Source of the DNA: Streptomyces griseus subsp. griseus
GTDB lineage: Bacteria > Actinomycetota > Actinomycetes > Streptomycetales > Streptomycetaceae
Assembly: GCF_000720255.1 (NCBI RefSeq)
Contig: NZ_JOJE01000002.1
Coordinates: forward strand, 62,001-126,000
Length of the DNA stretch: 64,000 bases
Reading direction: 5' to 3'
Shown here: positions 43,746-52,002 of the stretch, in pieces
Layout: each line of letters begins with the position of its first letter
Position numbering within the stretch: the first letter of the stretch is position 1
Position numbers and translations under genes: made by a program
The notes under the pieces: generated by a model
Told to the model about the DNA's origin: nothing
Databases searched by the model: none
Seen by the model: the letters and a program-made list of their open reading frames with translations, nothing else

Positions 43746-45059
43746 TCAGGCAGTGTGTTCGGGGCCGGAAGCGCGTCCGACACTGAGGTAGGTGTAACCC
43801 AGGGCCTGCATGGTCGTGAGGTCGAGGACGTTCCGTCCGTCGAAGATGACGGGCGTCTGCATACGGGTGACGTGGGCGCTCCAGTCGGTGTCACGGAGTT
43901 CGGGCCACTCGGTGACGACGACGGCGGCGTCTGCATGGTCGAGGGCCTCGCTGATGCCGGGGTGGCGTTCGGCTGTGTCCCAGGGGGCTCCGGGACCGGG
44001 GCGGGCCATGGGGTCCCAGCAGCGGACGTGGGCGCCTTCGGCCAGCAGGCGGGCGGCGATGATGGTGCTCGGTGCTTCGCGCATGTCGTCGGTGCCGGGT
44101 TTGAAGGTCATGCCGAGCAGGGTGACGGTGCGGCCTTTCAGGGTGCCCAGTTGGGTCTTCAGACGTTGGACGGCGCGGCGGGGCTGGAGCTCGTTGACTT
44201 CGATGACGGCGGTCAGGAGCTGGAAGGGGTAGCCGGTGTTGCTGGCGAGAGCACGCAGGGCGCGGGAGTCCTTGGGGAAACAGCTGCCACCGTAGCCGAG
44301 GCCGGCGTTCATGAAGTGCGGGCCGAGCCGGTGGTCCTGGCCGATGGCGCGGGTGACATGGGTGATGTCGGCGCCGGTGGCCTCGCACAGCGCGGCGATC
44401 TCGTTGGTGAAGGAGATCTTGGTGGCGAGCAGCGCGTTGGCGGCCATCTTGACCATTTCCGCGGAGGCGATGTCCATGACGTCGACCGGGCCGTCGATGC
44501 CGTCGTGGAGGGCGGCCACGAGGTCGGCGGTCTCGGTGTCCGTGGCACCGATGACGATGCGGTCGGGTCGCATGAAGTCGGTGATGGCGCGGCCTTCGGC
44601 GGTGAACTCGGGGTTGGAGGCGTAGCCGACGTGTCCCAGACCGGCCTCGTCCAGAGCCCGGCGGATGCGCTCGCCGGTTCCGACGGGCACGGTGCTCTTG
44701 ACGACGACGGCCTTGAGGTGGCCGGCGGTGCCCAGGGTGTCGATGACGGCCCACACCCGGGAGAGGTCGGCATCGCCGGAGGCGGTGGGCGGGGTGTCGA
44801 CGCAGATGTAGGCGACGTCGGCGTCACGGACGGCTTCGTCGCCGTCCAGGGTGTAGGACAGGCGCTCCTTGTTGCGGGCGAGCATGTCACCCAGGCCGGG
44901 CTCGTAAATGGGCACCTCGCCGGAGTTGAGGATCCGGACGCGTTCGGGCTGGATGTCGCGAATGGTGACGTGGTGGCCCAGCTCGGCGAAGCAGGCGCCG
45001 GCGACCAGGCCGATGTACCCGGCGCCGAAGATGGTGACGCGGTGGGCGGGGCGGCTCAT
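43746..45059 (-). CDS. ugd: UDP-glucose 6-dehydrogenase
   Basis: A 437-residue NAD-dependent enzyme that oxidises UDP-glucose to UDP-glucuronate. The Rossmann motif is FGAGYIGLVAGACFAELGH (about 10-28); CVDTPP, VVKSTVPVGTG, NPEFTAEG and the catalytic Cys in LGYGGSCFPKD follow, and LLGMTFKPGTDDMREAPS marks the C-terminal binding domain. It is the last gene of a leftward set behind a hyaluronan-synthase-like GT2 (204 bp gap). This suggests it feeds glucuronate into that polymer; related enzymes that use UDP-ManNAc are less likely given the motifs. Confidence 0.94.
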   Translation of the reverse strand: MSRPAHRVTIFGAGYIGLVAGACFAELGHHVTIRDIQPERVRILNSGEVPIYEPGLGDMLARNKERLSYTLDGDEAVRDADVAYICVDTPPTASGDADLSRVWAVIDTLGTAGHLKAVVVKSTVPVGTGERIRRALDEAGLGHVGYASNPEFTAEGRAITDFMRPDRIVIGATDTETADLVAALHDGIDGPVDVMDIASAEMVKMAANALLATKISFTNEIAALCEATGADITHVTRAIGQDHRLGPHFMNAGLGYGGSCFPKDSRALRALASNTGYPFQLLTAVIEVNELQPRRAVQRLKTQLGTLKGRTVTLLGMTFKPGTDDMREAPSTIIAARLLAEGAHVRCWDPMARPGPGAPWDTAERHPGISEALDHADAAVVVTEWPELRDTDWSAHVTRMQTPVIFDGRNVLDLTTMQALGYTYLSVGRASGPEHTA

Positions 45060-45263
45060 GACAGGGTCCTTCCCTGTTGAGGCGGACCGCAGCGCACGGC
45101 TGCGGCCCCCGGACAGACGTAAGAGTTGCGCCCATCCTCACCCCTGCGCCGCGCGGCGCGCGGACGTGAAGGGGCAAGGACGGGGTGCAGGGGATGGGAG
45201 CAGGGAAGGTACCGGCAGGCGTCCTGGATCAGCCGGGCGTGGGCGGCACGGCCGATGCGGGAG

Positions 45264-46667
45264 TCAACTGGACGGGGCAGCCGCCGGGGCCGCGCCGGCG
45301 GCGAGAGAAACCTCGGCGCCGTTCTGCCGCGTGCCCCAGCCGGTCTTGGCGCAGGTCAAGATGCCGTACCAGCGCAGACTGCGCAGCAGGGTCCAGGCCA
45401 GCACGATGGCCAGCGGCATGGCCAGCCACGTCATGGCTCGCTGCCGGATCCGCTCGTCGGAACGGATGATGCTCAGGTAACGGAGGCCCTGCGCGTAGCC
45501 GATCAGGAACGGGATGACGAGCATGCTCTTGGGCGGCCAGTCCCGGTAGACGAGCGGCACCACCACCAACAGCCATACGGTGACCATCTGCGTGAGGATC
45601 ATCTGCAGCCAGCGCATGGCGTGCAGCCAGTACGCGGGCCGCGCCGGTGACAGGTACCGCATCCGCCACACCGACCGGATCGTCGATCCCCGCATCCACC
45701 GCAGATACATCCGCGAGAAGTGCCCCCAGTTCTCCGGCATCGCCGTGAAGCAGATCGCTCGCGGCTGCTGCACCGTCAGGCCCCGCTGCTGCGCATACAA
45801 GGTGAGCAGGCTGTCGTCGGAGAACATCACCGGCCGGCCCATGAACGTCTCGTTCAGATAGGAACCGAGGTTGTCGCGGATGACGCCGGCCCGGTAGGCG
45901 GCGAGCGGACCGGAGTTGACCATGACCGCGCCGAGGGAGGACTGTCCCGATCGATCCACCAACTGGCACACCACGAACCACAGATCGGTCACCCGCACCA
46001 ACCAGTTGACCCGGTTGTTCGTGGCGATCACGATGCCGGCCACCGACTGAACCCGCGGCCGCGCGAAGGGAAGCAGCGACTGTTCCACCGCGTTCGGCGC
46101 GAAGCACGAGTCCGAGTCGCACGTGATGTAGATGTCGGCCTCGGGACTGACCCGCACCCCGTGCGCCTGGGCGTGCCGCTTACCGCCGTTGGCCACCCGC
46201 TGCCACGTCGTGGCCAACCCCGCGTCGGCGGCGGCCTGCTCCCACCATGCCCTCACCTCGGCATAGTCGCTCGAAGTGGACCCGTCATCGACGACGTGCA
46301 CCGAATCGGGCAGCCGCGTCTGGCGGAGGAAGCTTTCGAGTCCCAGCTTCAGGTAACCGGGGTCCTCGTTGTAGACGGGCACGAGGATGGACACGTGCAG
46401 GGCGTCGAGCTGTCGCCGCGCCCGCTCGCTCACCCGTGGGACCCGCTCAAGGTGATACATGAAGGTCTGCAGCAGGAAGACCAGGAAGAGGCTGATCCAG
46501 ACGACGGTCAGCCGGCTGCGCATGTCGGGGTCAGCCGTGAAGTTCACCACGGCGTGGTGGGTGGTCCACCCGGCAGCGAGCAACAGGACAAGGATGCCCA
46601 TGGCGACGGTCCAGGACCGGTGCTGATGGGCACTCAGCACCGGTGCTTGGCGATTGCGACGGTTCAC
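45264..46667 (-). CDS. Membrane-embedded GT2 polysaccharide synthase, hyaluronan-synthase-like
   Basis: A 467-residue processive-type glycosyltransferase. Two N-terminal membrane segments (about 17-37 and 50-70) precede the GT-A domain: LVPVYNEDPGYLKLGLESFL, VVDDGSTSSDY, the metal motif YITCDSDSCF, FSDDSLLTLYAQQRG and YLRWMRGSTIRS (in place of the QxxRW of synthases). Four more membrane segments follow. This is the topology of class I hyaluronan synthases, which make and export the polymer. GTG 46667 overlaps the stop of the upstream LAXTG peptide. Ugd downstream supports a glucuronate-containing product; the second sugar is unknown. Confidence 0.85.
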   Translation of the reverse strand: MNRRNRQAPVLSAHQHRSWTVAMGILVLLLAAGWTTHHAVVNFTADPDMRSRLTVVWISLFLVFLLQTFMYHLERVPRVSERARRQLDALHVSILVPVYNEDPGYLKLGLESFLRQTRLPDSVHVVDDGSTSSDYAEVRAWWEQAAADAGLATTWQRVANGGKRHAQAHGVRVSPEADIYITCDSDSCFAPNAVEQSLLPFARPRVQSVAGIVIATNNRVNWLVRVTDLWFVVCQLVDRSGQSSLGAVMVNSGPLAAYRAGVIRDNLGSYLNETFMGRPVMFSDDSLLTLYAQQRGLTVQQPRAICFTAMPENWGHFSRMYLRWMRGSTIRSVWRMRYLSPARPAYWLHAMRWLQMILTQMVTVWLLVVVPLVYRDWPPKSMLVIPFLIGYAQGLRYLSIIRSDERIRQRAMTWLAMPLAIVLAWTLLRSLRWYGILTCAKTGWGTRQNGAEVSLAAGAAPAAAPSS

Positions 46668-46864
46668 TTCTGGTGCTGCGCACCCGTCGTGGTCGCGTTC
46701 TCGCCGATGGCGATCTTGCGTCGGAATCCGAAGCGGACGAGCAGCAGGCCGAGGCAGACCAGGCCGGCTGCCGCCGCGAGCATCCATCCCCCGATGGGAT
46801 AACTGACCCCGCCGATGACAAGAACCGGAGTCCCTGTCTGAGCAAGTTGAGCGTGTCCGGACAT
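46664..46864 (-). CDS. 66-residue peptide consisting mostly of a LAXTG sortase sorting signal
   Basis: MSGHAQ is followed at once by LAQTG (residues 7-11), a hydrophobic stretch of about 30 residues and the basic stop RFGFRRK (44-50), then a 16-residue polar tail. LAXTG-hydrophobic-basic is the recognition signal of class E sortases in Streptomyces, but here no mature domain precedes it and there is no signal peptide. The stop overlaps the GT2 start, so it is translated with the synthase. It may be a small membrane subunit. The ATG at 46864 follows a GGGGGA. Confidence 0.72.
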   Translation of the reverse strand: MSGHAQLAQTGTPVLVIGGVSYPIGGWMLAAAAGLVCLGLLLVRFGFRRKIAIGENATTTGAQHQK

Positions 46865-47361
46865 GACGTGAATCCCCCCATGGGAACGACTGTTGGATAA
46901 AAAAGATGATAGGACCACCGATCAAGCCCACCATGGGCTCTTGAACGTTGAACGAGCCGTCGGAGACACACGGAAGAGTGACGCCGGGCCTGACAGAGAG
47001 TCATGAATGCAGGTCAGATGAGTAGATGGCTCGACCATCTATCGTGATGAAACTGCGACATTCTTTTTTTACGCAGTCCAACTCGACGAATCCCGCTGCT
47101 CGGGTGCCAGCCCGGAGGGACCGAATCGTTGGCCAAAGCTCGAAAGCATTGGCCAATGATTTTGGTCCCCTTGTCTTTCAGAAACGGAATCGTCCCGGAC
47201 CTGACTCAAACAAAACAGGTCGAGCGGCCGGATGACGGTCCGGGAGTCGCCCGATGACCGGGCCGCCACGTCACGCGATTGCCTGGCCACGCTGCCTCCA
47301 GCGTGCGCGCCAGCTGCTGACCAGGTGTCTGCGACGTTGCACCTGCAGCCGCCCGGCGATC
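46865..47361. other. AT-richer intergenic region upstream of the polysaccharide operon
   Basis: About 500 bases of clearly lower GC than the surroundings, with no supportable gene; short frames inside (for example at 47026) lack codon bias. It holds TAGATGG/CCATCTA (47023-47029 with 47035-47041, perfect 7-5-7), a T7 run at about 47062, and two TTGGCCAA palindromes at 47129-47136 and 47149-47156. It probably carries the operon promoter and its operators. Confidence 0.6.
47129..47156. promoter_or_regulatory. Pair of TTGGCCAA palindromes
   Basis: Two identical self-complementary octamers have starts exactly 20 bp apart, about two helical turns, so two dimers could bind on one face of the helix. 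They lie about 265 bp upstream of the LAXTG-peptide start and 206 bp from the stop of the nuclease gene. Confidence 0.45.
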
Positions 47362-48180
47362 TCACGCCTCCTGCAACTCCGCCACCACCGCCGCGTGATC
47401 CGAAGGCCACACCCCGTCCACCGGGCCGTCCCCCGCCCGCCGTACCGCCCGCACCTTCCCGATCCCGTCGGGGCCCGGCCGGCCTACGTGGACGTAGTCG
47501 ATGCGGGCGCTCGGTTCGCCGCCGATCGCCACGTACGGGTTGGAAGCGTCCCAGGTGTTGGAGGGTGCCGTCGGGTCGGCGTACTCCCAGGCGTCGTAGA
47601 GGACCTGGTGGGGCACGGCAGGGGCGGTCCGGTAGCCGCCGAAGAGGCGGATCTCGTCGGAGTCCGGCCAGGCGTTGAAGTCGCCGGTGACGACCGGCGG
47701 GAACGGGGTGTCGCCCCGGTGGCGTGCGACGAACTCCGCGAGCGCGGTCACCTGGCCGCAGCGCACGGCCGAGGCGTGCCGGGGTGAGGTGAGGTGGGCG
47801 GTGAAGAAGGGGATCTGGTGGGAGGGGTGCGCGAGGCGGGCGTAGAAGGCCAGTCGGCCGTCGTCGATGTCGACGGGGGCGGGCAGCCGTAGCGTGCTCT
47901 GCTCCAGCACGGGCCACCGGCTCAGCACCGCGTTCCCGATGCCGACCGTGGCGTCCCCGATCCGCCGCTGCCAGCGTTCCGGCGCCGGAGAGGCCGCCCA
48001 CGCCCAGTGCAGGCCCAGCTCACCGGCCAGCCACCGGGCGAGGTTCTCGCCGCCGGTGGCCCACACCTCCTGCAGGCCGACCACGTCGGGGCCCAGTTCC
48101 CGCAGGGTCTCCAGGATCGCCTTCTGGCGTGTCTCCCAGGGGCCGAAGCGCCACCACAGGTTCCAGGTCACGACCCGCAT
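47362..48180 (-). CDS. Endonuclease/exonuclease/phosphatase family protein
   Basis: A 272-residue metal-dependent phosphoesterase. MRVVTWNLWWRF, VGLQEVWA (metal Glu), FFTAHLTSP, VVTGDFNAWPDSDEIR, RIDYVHVG and WPSDHAAVVAEL are the complete active-site set of the DNase I-like superfamily. There is no signal peptide, so it is cytoplasmic; substrates in the family range from DNA to phosphoinositides and sphingomyelin. It is not obviously part of either neighbouring operon. Confidence 0.9.
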   Translation of the reverse strand: MRVVTWNLWWRFGPWETRQKAILETLRELGPDVVGLQEVWATGGENLARWLAGELGLHWAWAASPAPERWQRRIGDATVGIGNAVLSRWPVLEQSTLRLPAPVDIDDGRLAFYARLAHPSHQIPFFTAHLTSPRHASAVRCGQVTALAEFVARHRGDTPFPPVVTGDFNAWPDSDEIRLFGGYRTAPAVPHQVLYDAWEYADPTAPSNTWDASNPYVAIGGEPSARIDYVHVGRPGPDGIGKVRAVRRAGDGPVDGVWPSDHAAVVAELQEA

Positions 48181-48264
48181 CCGCAGCCACCCGCTCTCGT
48201 TCCGCCGCGTGGGGGACCATTGAAGCAACAGTTCGAGAGTGTTGTGTGAAGGAGTCGTACGGAG

Positions 48265-48657
48265 ATGTCCCGCCTCGCCGATGCCAGATTCCGCGCCACC
48301 ACGACCTTTCAGAGGCGGATCAATCCCCTGCTGCGCCGTCTCCCCCTCCAGACGGTCCTGGAGACCACGGGCCGCGTCTCCGGGCAGCCCCGTCAGACGC
48401 CGGTGGGCGGACGGCGCGTCGGCGACTCCTTCTGGCTGGTCTCGGAATTCGGCGACCGCTCCCAGTACGTGCGCAACATCCGGGCGAACCCGGAGGTGCG
48501 GGTGCGGATCCGGGGCCGCTGGCACACCGGCACCGCCCACCTCCTCCCCGACGACGACCCGGTCGCCCGCCTGCGCGCCCTGCCCCGCCTCAACAGCACG
48601 GCGGTACGGGCACTGGGGACGAACCTGCTGACGGTGCGGGTGGATCTCACCGGGTGA
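48265..48657 (+). CDS. F420-binding nitroreductase/quinone-reductase-like protein (DDN family)
   Basis: A 130-residue split-barrel protein. LETTGRVSGQPRQTPVGGRRVGDSFWLVSEFGDRSQYVRNIRANPEVRVRIRGRWHTGTA matches the DDN/F420H2-dependent reductase family, where the T-G-R-x-S-G and W/Y-x-R-N segments contact the deazaflavin cofactor and its tail. The ATG has GGAG upstream. It converges on the aldehyde dehydrogenase with 10 bp between stops. It fits the F420 machinery implied by fbiC. Confidence 0.82.
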   Translation: MSRLADARFRATTTFQRRINPLLRRLPLQTVLETTGRVSGQPRQTPVGGRRVGDSFWLVSEFGDRSQYVRNIRANPEVRVRIRGRWHTGTAHLLPDDDPVARLRALPRLNSTAVRALGTNLLTVRVDLTG

Positions 48658-48667
48658 TCAGCTCACC

Positions 48668-50158
48668 TCACCCCGGCCACACGATCGCCTGCACCTCGCT
48701 GTAGGCGTGCAGCGCGTACGAGCCCACGTCCCGGCCGACACCGCTCCGCTTGAAGCCCCCGAACGGCGCCTCCATGTTGCGGCCGACGGTGTTGATCCCG
48801 ACGCCGCCGGCCCGCAGCAGGCGCGCGACGCGGAAGGCGCGGGCCACGTCGGCGGTCCAGACGTAGTCGATCAGGCCGTAGTCACCGTCGTTGGCGAGTT
48901 CCACGCCCTCCTCCTCTTCGTCGAAGGGGAGGACCACGACCACCGGGCCGAAGATCTCCTCACGGACCACCCGCATCTCCGGGGAGCAGTCGGCGAGTAG
49001 GGTCGGGGAGACGTAGAACCCGGTGTCGTACGGCGGGCGTTCGCCGCCCGTCACCAGCGTCGCGCCCTCCTTGCGGCCTGCCTCCACGTACGACTCCACC
49101 CGCTCCCGGTGCGCCGCCGAGATCACCGGACCGACCACCGTGTCGCGGGCTCTCGGGTCTCCTACCTTCAACCGGTCTGCGTACGAGGCCAGTTGCGCCA
49201 CCAGCCGGTCGTACACGCCCCGTTGGGCCAGCACCCGGGTCGGTGCCGTGCAGATCTGGCCGCTGTAGAAGGAGAACGTCGTGCCGATCCCGGCGACCGC
49301 CGAGGCGAGGTCCGCGTCGTCGAAGACCAGCGCCGCGCCCTTCCCGCCCAGCTCCATCAGCTGGCGTTTCATCCCGCGCCCGCACACCTGCGCGATGCGC
49401 TGCCCCACCGCCGTGGAGCCGGTGAAGCTCACCATGTCCACGTCCGGGGAGTCCACGGCGGCCTCGCCGACCGCGACCGAACGTCCGGAGACCACGTTCA
49501 CCACACCCGGCGGTGCGCCCGCCGCCTCCAGGGCCTCCGCCATCCGGTACACCGACAGCGGATCCTGCGGCGCCGGCTTCACCACCACCGTGTTGCCCAT
49601 CGCCAGCGCCGGGGCGATCTTGCCCGCCGGATTGGCCCACGGGTTGTTGTACGAGGTGATGCAGGTGACCACACCGACGGGCTGTCGTACGGCCAGCGCG
49701 CCCATCACGCCGGCCCTCCCCATCGGACCGGCCTCGTTGATCTGCGGCGGGATCGCCCACTCGGCGGGCTCCACGCGCGCGTACCGCCGGAAACGGGCGG
49801 CCCCGACACCCACCTGCATGCCCCGGGCCGTCCCGGTCGTCGCGCCCGTCTCGGCCTGAGCCAGCTCGGCGTACGGCACCAGCCGCTCCCGGATCAGGTC
49901 CGCGGCCCGTGCCAGCACCCCCGCCCGTTCCTCGGCGGACGTGCGCGACCACGGCCCGAAGGCGTCGCGGGCCGCGGCGCAGGCCGCGTGCACCTGATCC
50001 CGCGAGGCCTCCGGCGCCCACCCGACGGTGTCCTCGGTCGCCGGGTCGAGGACGGCGTAGTGCCCGGCGTCCGGCTCGACCCACTCACCGCCCACGAACA
50101 GCCGCTGCCCGTCGCCCGCTTCGTGCCCACCGGCCACGACCAGCCGCTGCTCGCTCAC
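48668..50158 (-). CDS. Aldehyde dehydrogenase (NAD(P)-dependent)
   Basis: A 496-residue enzyme. FVGGEWVEP, the NAD-binding SYNNPWANPAGKIAPALAMGNTVVVKPAPQ, FTGSTAVGQRI, catalytic Glu in MELGGKGA, catalytic Cys in GQICTAPTRVL, and EEIFGPVV are all present. GTG at 50158 overlaps the stop of the D-aminoacylase-like gene (GTGA). It is the last member of a leftward catabolic operon, where it would oxidise an aldehyde released upstream in the pathway. Confidence 0.93.
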   Translation of the reverse strand: MSEQRLVVAGGHEAGDGQRLFVGGEWVEPDAGHYAVLDPATEDTVGWAPEASRDQVHAACAAARDAFGPWSRTSAEERAGVLARAADLIRERLVPYAELAQAETGATTGTARGMQVGVGAARFRRYARVEPAEWAIPPQINEAGPMGRAGVMGALAVRQPVGVVTCITSYNNPWANPAGKIAPALAMGNTVVVKPAPQDPLSVYRMAEALEAAGAPPGVVNVVSGRSVAVGEAAVDSPDVDMVSFTGSTAVGQRIAQVCGRGMKRQLMELGGKGAALVFDDADLASAVAGIGTTFSFYSGQICTAPTRVLAQRGVYDRLVAQLASYADRLKVGDPRARDTVVGPVISAAHRERVESYVEAGRKEGATLVTGGERPPYDTGFYVSPTLLADCSPEMRVVREEIFGPVVVVLPFDEEEEGVELANDGDYGLIDYVWTADVARAFRVARLLRAGGVGINTVGRNMEAPFGGFKRSGVGRDVGSYALHAYSEVQAIVWPG

Positions 50159-51885
50159 TTGGTGCTCACCGTCTCGGTGTCCCGCCCGGACCGCAGCACC
50201 CGGCCCGGTACCGCGCCGGTCACCACGTCGTCGCGGATCGCCTCGACCCCGTTGACCCACACGGCCCGTATCCCGATCGCCTTGGAGTCCAGCCGCGGAC
50301 TGTCACCCGGCAGGTCGTGCACCAAAGTGGCCTTGCCCGCGTCGATCCGCTCCGGGTCGAAGAGGACCAGGTCCGCATGCCAGCCCTCCCGCACCCGGCC
50401 CCGCTCCCGCAGACCGAACAGCCGCGCCGGATCGTCCGTCAGCATCCTCACCGCCTGCTCGAGACCGACCAGCTTCCGGCCCCGCAGACAGTCCCCGAGG
50501 AAGCGCGTGGTGTACGGCGCCCCGCACATCCGGTCCAGGTGCGCGCCCGCGTCGGACCCGCCGAGCATGACGTCCTCGTGCTGCCACGTCTGAGCCCGCA
50601 GCGCCCAGGACGCCGGGTCGTTGTCGGTCGGCATGGGCCACAGCACCGTACGCAGCTCGTCGTTGGCGCAGATCTCCACCAGGCACGCGAACGGGTCCTG
50701 CCCGCGTTCCGCCGCGATGTCCCGCACGACCCGGCCGGTCAGCCCACGGTTCGCCTCGCTGTAGGTGTCCCCGATGACGTACCGCCCGAAGTCGGCGAGC
50801 CGCCGGAAGACGCCCGCCTCCTTGGAGTCGGCCCGCCGGAGCATCTCGGCCCGTACGGCCGGGTCGCGCAGCCTCTCGATCCGCTCGGGCACCGGAAGCC
50901 CCAGGATCGGCCCCCACCCCGGGATCAGGTTCAGCGCGCAGAAGGTGCCCAGGGACATGTTCATCGGCGTGAGGATCGGCATGGTCAGCGCCACCACCCG
51001 ACCGCCCGACTTCCGTGCCCGCTCACTCGCCTCCAGCTGCCTGGGCACCCGCGCCGGGACCGCCGCGTCGATGGTCAGGACGTTCCAGTTCAGGGGCCGC
51101 CCCGCCGCCGCACTCATCTCCACGAACAGATCGATCTCGGCATCGCTGAACTGATCCAGGCAGCCGGCCACGATCGCCTCGATCTGCGTCCCCTCGTGCT
51201 CCCCCACGGCCCGCGCGAGCGCCAGCAGCTCCTCGGGCCGCGCATGCCGGGAGGCGACCGGCTGCCCGTCCCCGTCGGAGTGCGTCGACGACTGCGTGGT
51301 GGAGAAACCCCAGGCCCCGGCGTCCATGGCCGCGTGCAGCAGCCGCACGATCTGCGCCAACTGCGCGTCACTCGGCTGCCCGCCGACGGCGTCCGGTCCC
51401 ATCACATACCGCCGCAGCGCGCAATGACCGACCATGAAGCCCGCGTTGACGGCGATCCGCCCTTCGAGGGCGTCCAGATACTCCCCGAAGGAGCTCCAGC
51501 TCCAGGGCGCCCCCTCCTCCAGCGCCACCAGCGACATCCCCTCCACCTTGGACATCATCCGGCGCGTGTAGTCGGCGTCCTCGGGACGGTCCGGGTTCAG
51601 CGGCGCGAGCGTGAAACCGCAGTTGCCGCCGGCGACGGTCGTCACTCCGTGGTTGAGAGAGGGCGTGGCGTACGGGTCCCAGAAGAGCTGGGCGTCGTAG
51701 TGGGTATGGGGGTCGACGAAACCGGGGGCGAGGACGAGCCCGGTGGCGTCCTCACTGGTGCGGGAATCCTCGGTGACGGTACCGATGGCGGTGATGCGCC
51801 CGTCGCGGATACCGACATCGGCGGTGTAGGCAGGCGCACCGGTCCCGTCGACGACGGTGGCGCCCCCGATGACGTGATCGAGCAT
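50155..51885 (-). CDS. N-acyl-D-amino-acid deacylase-like amidohydrolase
   Basis: A 576-residue metal-dependent hydrolase. The N-terminal beta-sandwich strands (VIGGATVVDGTGAPAYTADVGIRDGRI) precede FVDPHTHYDAQLFWDP with metal-binding HTH; GNCGFTLAPL carries the metal-ligand Cys of D-aminoacylases; MLGGSDAGAHLDRMC holds the late Asp. D-aminoacylase homologues in this kind of setting often act on other cyclic or acyl amides, so the true substrate is open. It sits third in the SDR-LLM-hydrolase-ALDH operon. Confidence 0.88.
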   Translation of the reverse strand: MLDHVIGGATVVDGTGAPAYTADVGIRDGRITAIGTVTEDSRTSEDATGLVLAPGFVDPHTHYDAQLFWDPYATPSLNHGVTTVAGGNCGFTLAPLNPDRPEDADYTRRMMSKVEGMSLVALEEGAPWSWSSFGEYLDALEGRIAVNAGFMVGHCALRRYVMGPDAVGGQPSDAQLAQIVRLLHAAMDAGAWGFSTTQSSTHSDGDGQPVASRHARPEELLALARAVGEHEGTQIEAIVAGCLDQFSDAEIDLFVEMSAAAGRPLNWNVLTIDAAVPARVPRQLEASERARKSGGRVVALTMPILTPMNMSLGTFCALNLIPGWGPILGLPVPERIERLRDPAVRAEMLRRADSKEAGVFRRLADFGRYVIGDTYSEANRGLTGRVVRDIAAERGQDPFACLVEICANDELRTVLWPMPTDNDPASWALRAQTWQHEDVMLGGSDAGAHLDRMCGAPYTTRFLGDCLRGRKLVGLEQAVRMLTDDPARLFGLRERGRVREGWHADLVLFDPERIDAGKATLVHDLPGDSPRLDSKAIGIRAVWVNGVEAIRDDVVTGAVPGRVLRSGRDTETVSTK

Positions 51886-52002
51886 GCGGTCCCTCCTGGA
51901 GATGCGGTGAGCATGCCTACCTGGGGGCGCGGGGCTGTTTCGATGTGCGGCTCCGCCGCGTGGGCGCGCAGGCCACCACGAGCCCGCACCCGCCGACGAC
52001 GC

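Noticed and set aside
47026..47235. 69-codon frame in the region upstream of the polysaccharide operon
   Set aside because: Codon use is atypical and there is no ribosome site or similarity; treated as non-coding.
50155..51885. Dihydroorotase or hydantoinase for the amidohydrolase
   Set aside because: The GNCGFTLAPL segment with a metal-ligand Cys and the overall length fit the D-aminoacylase branch better.
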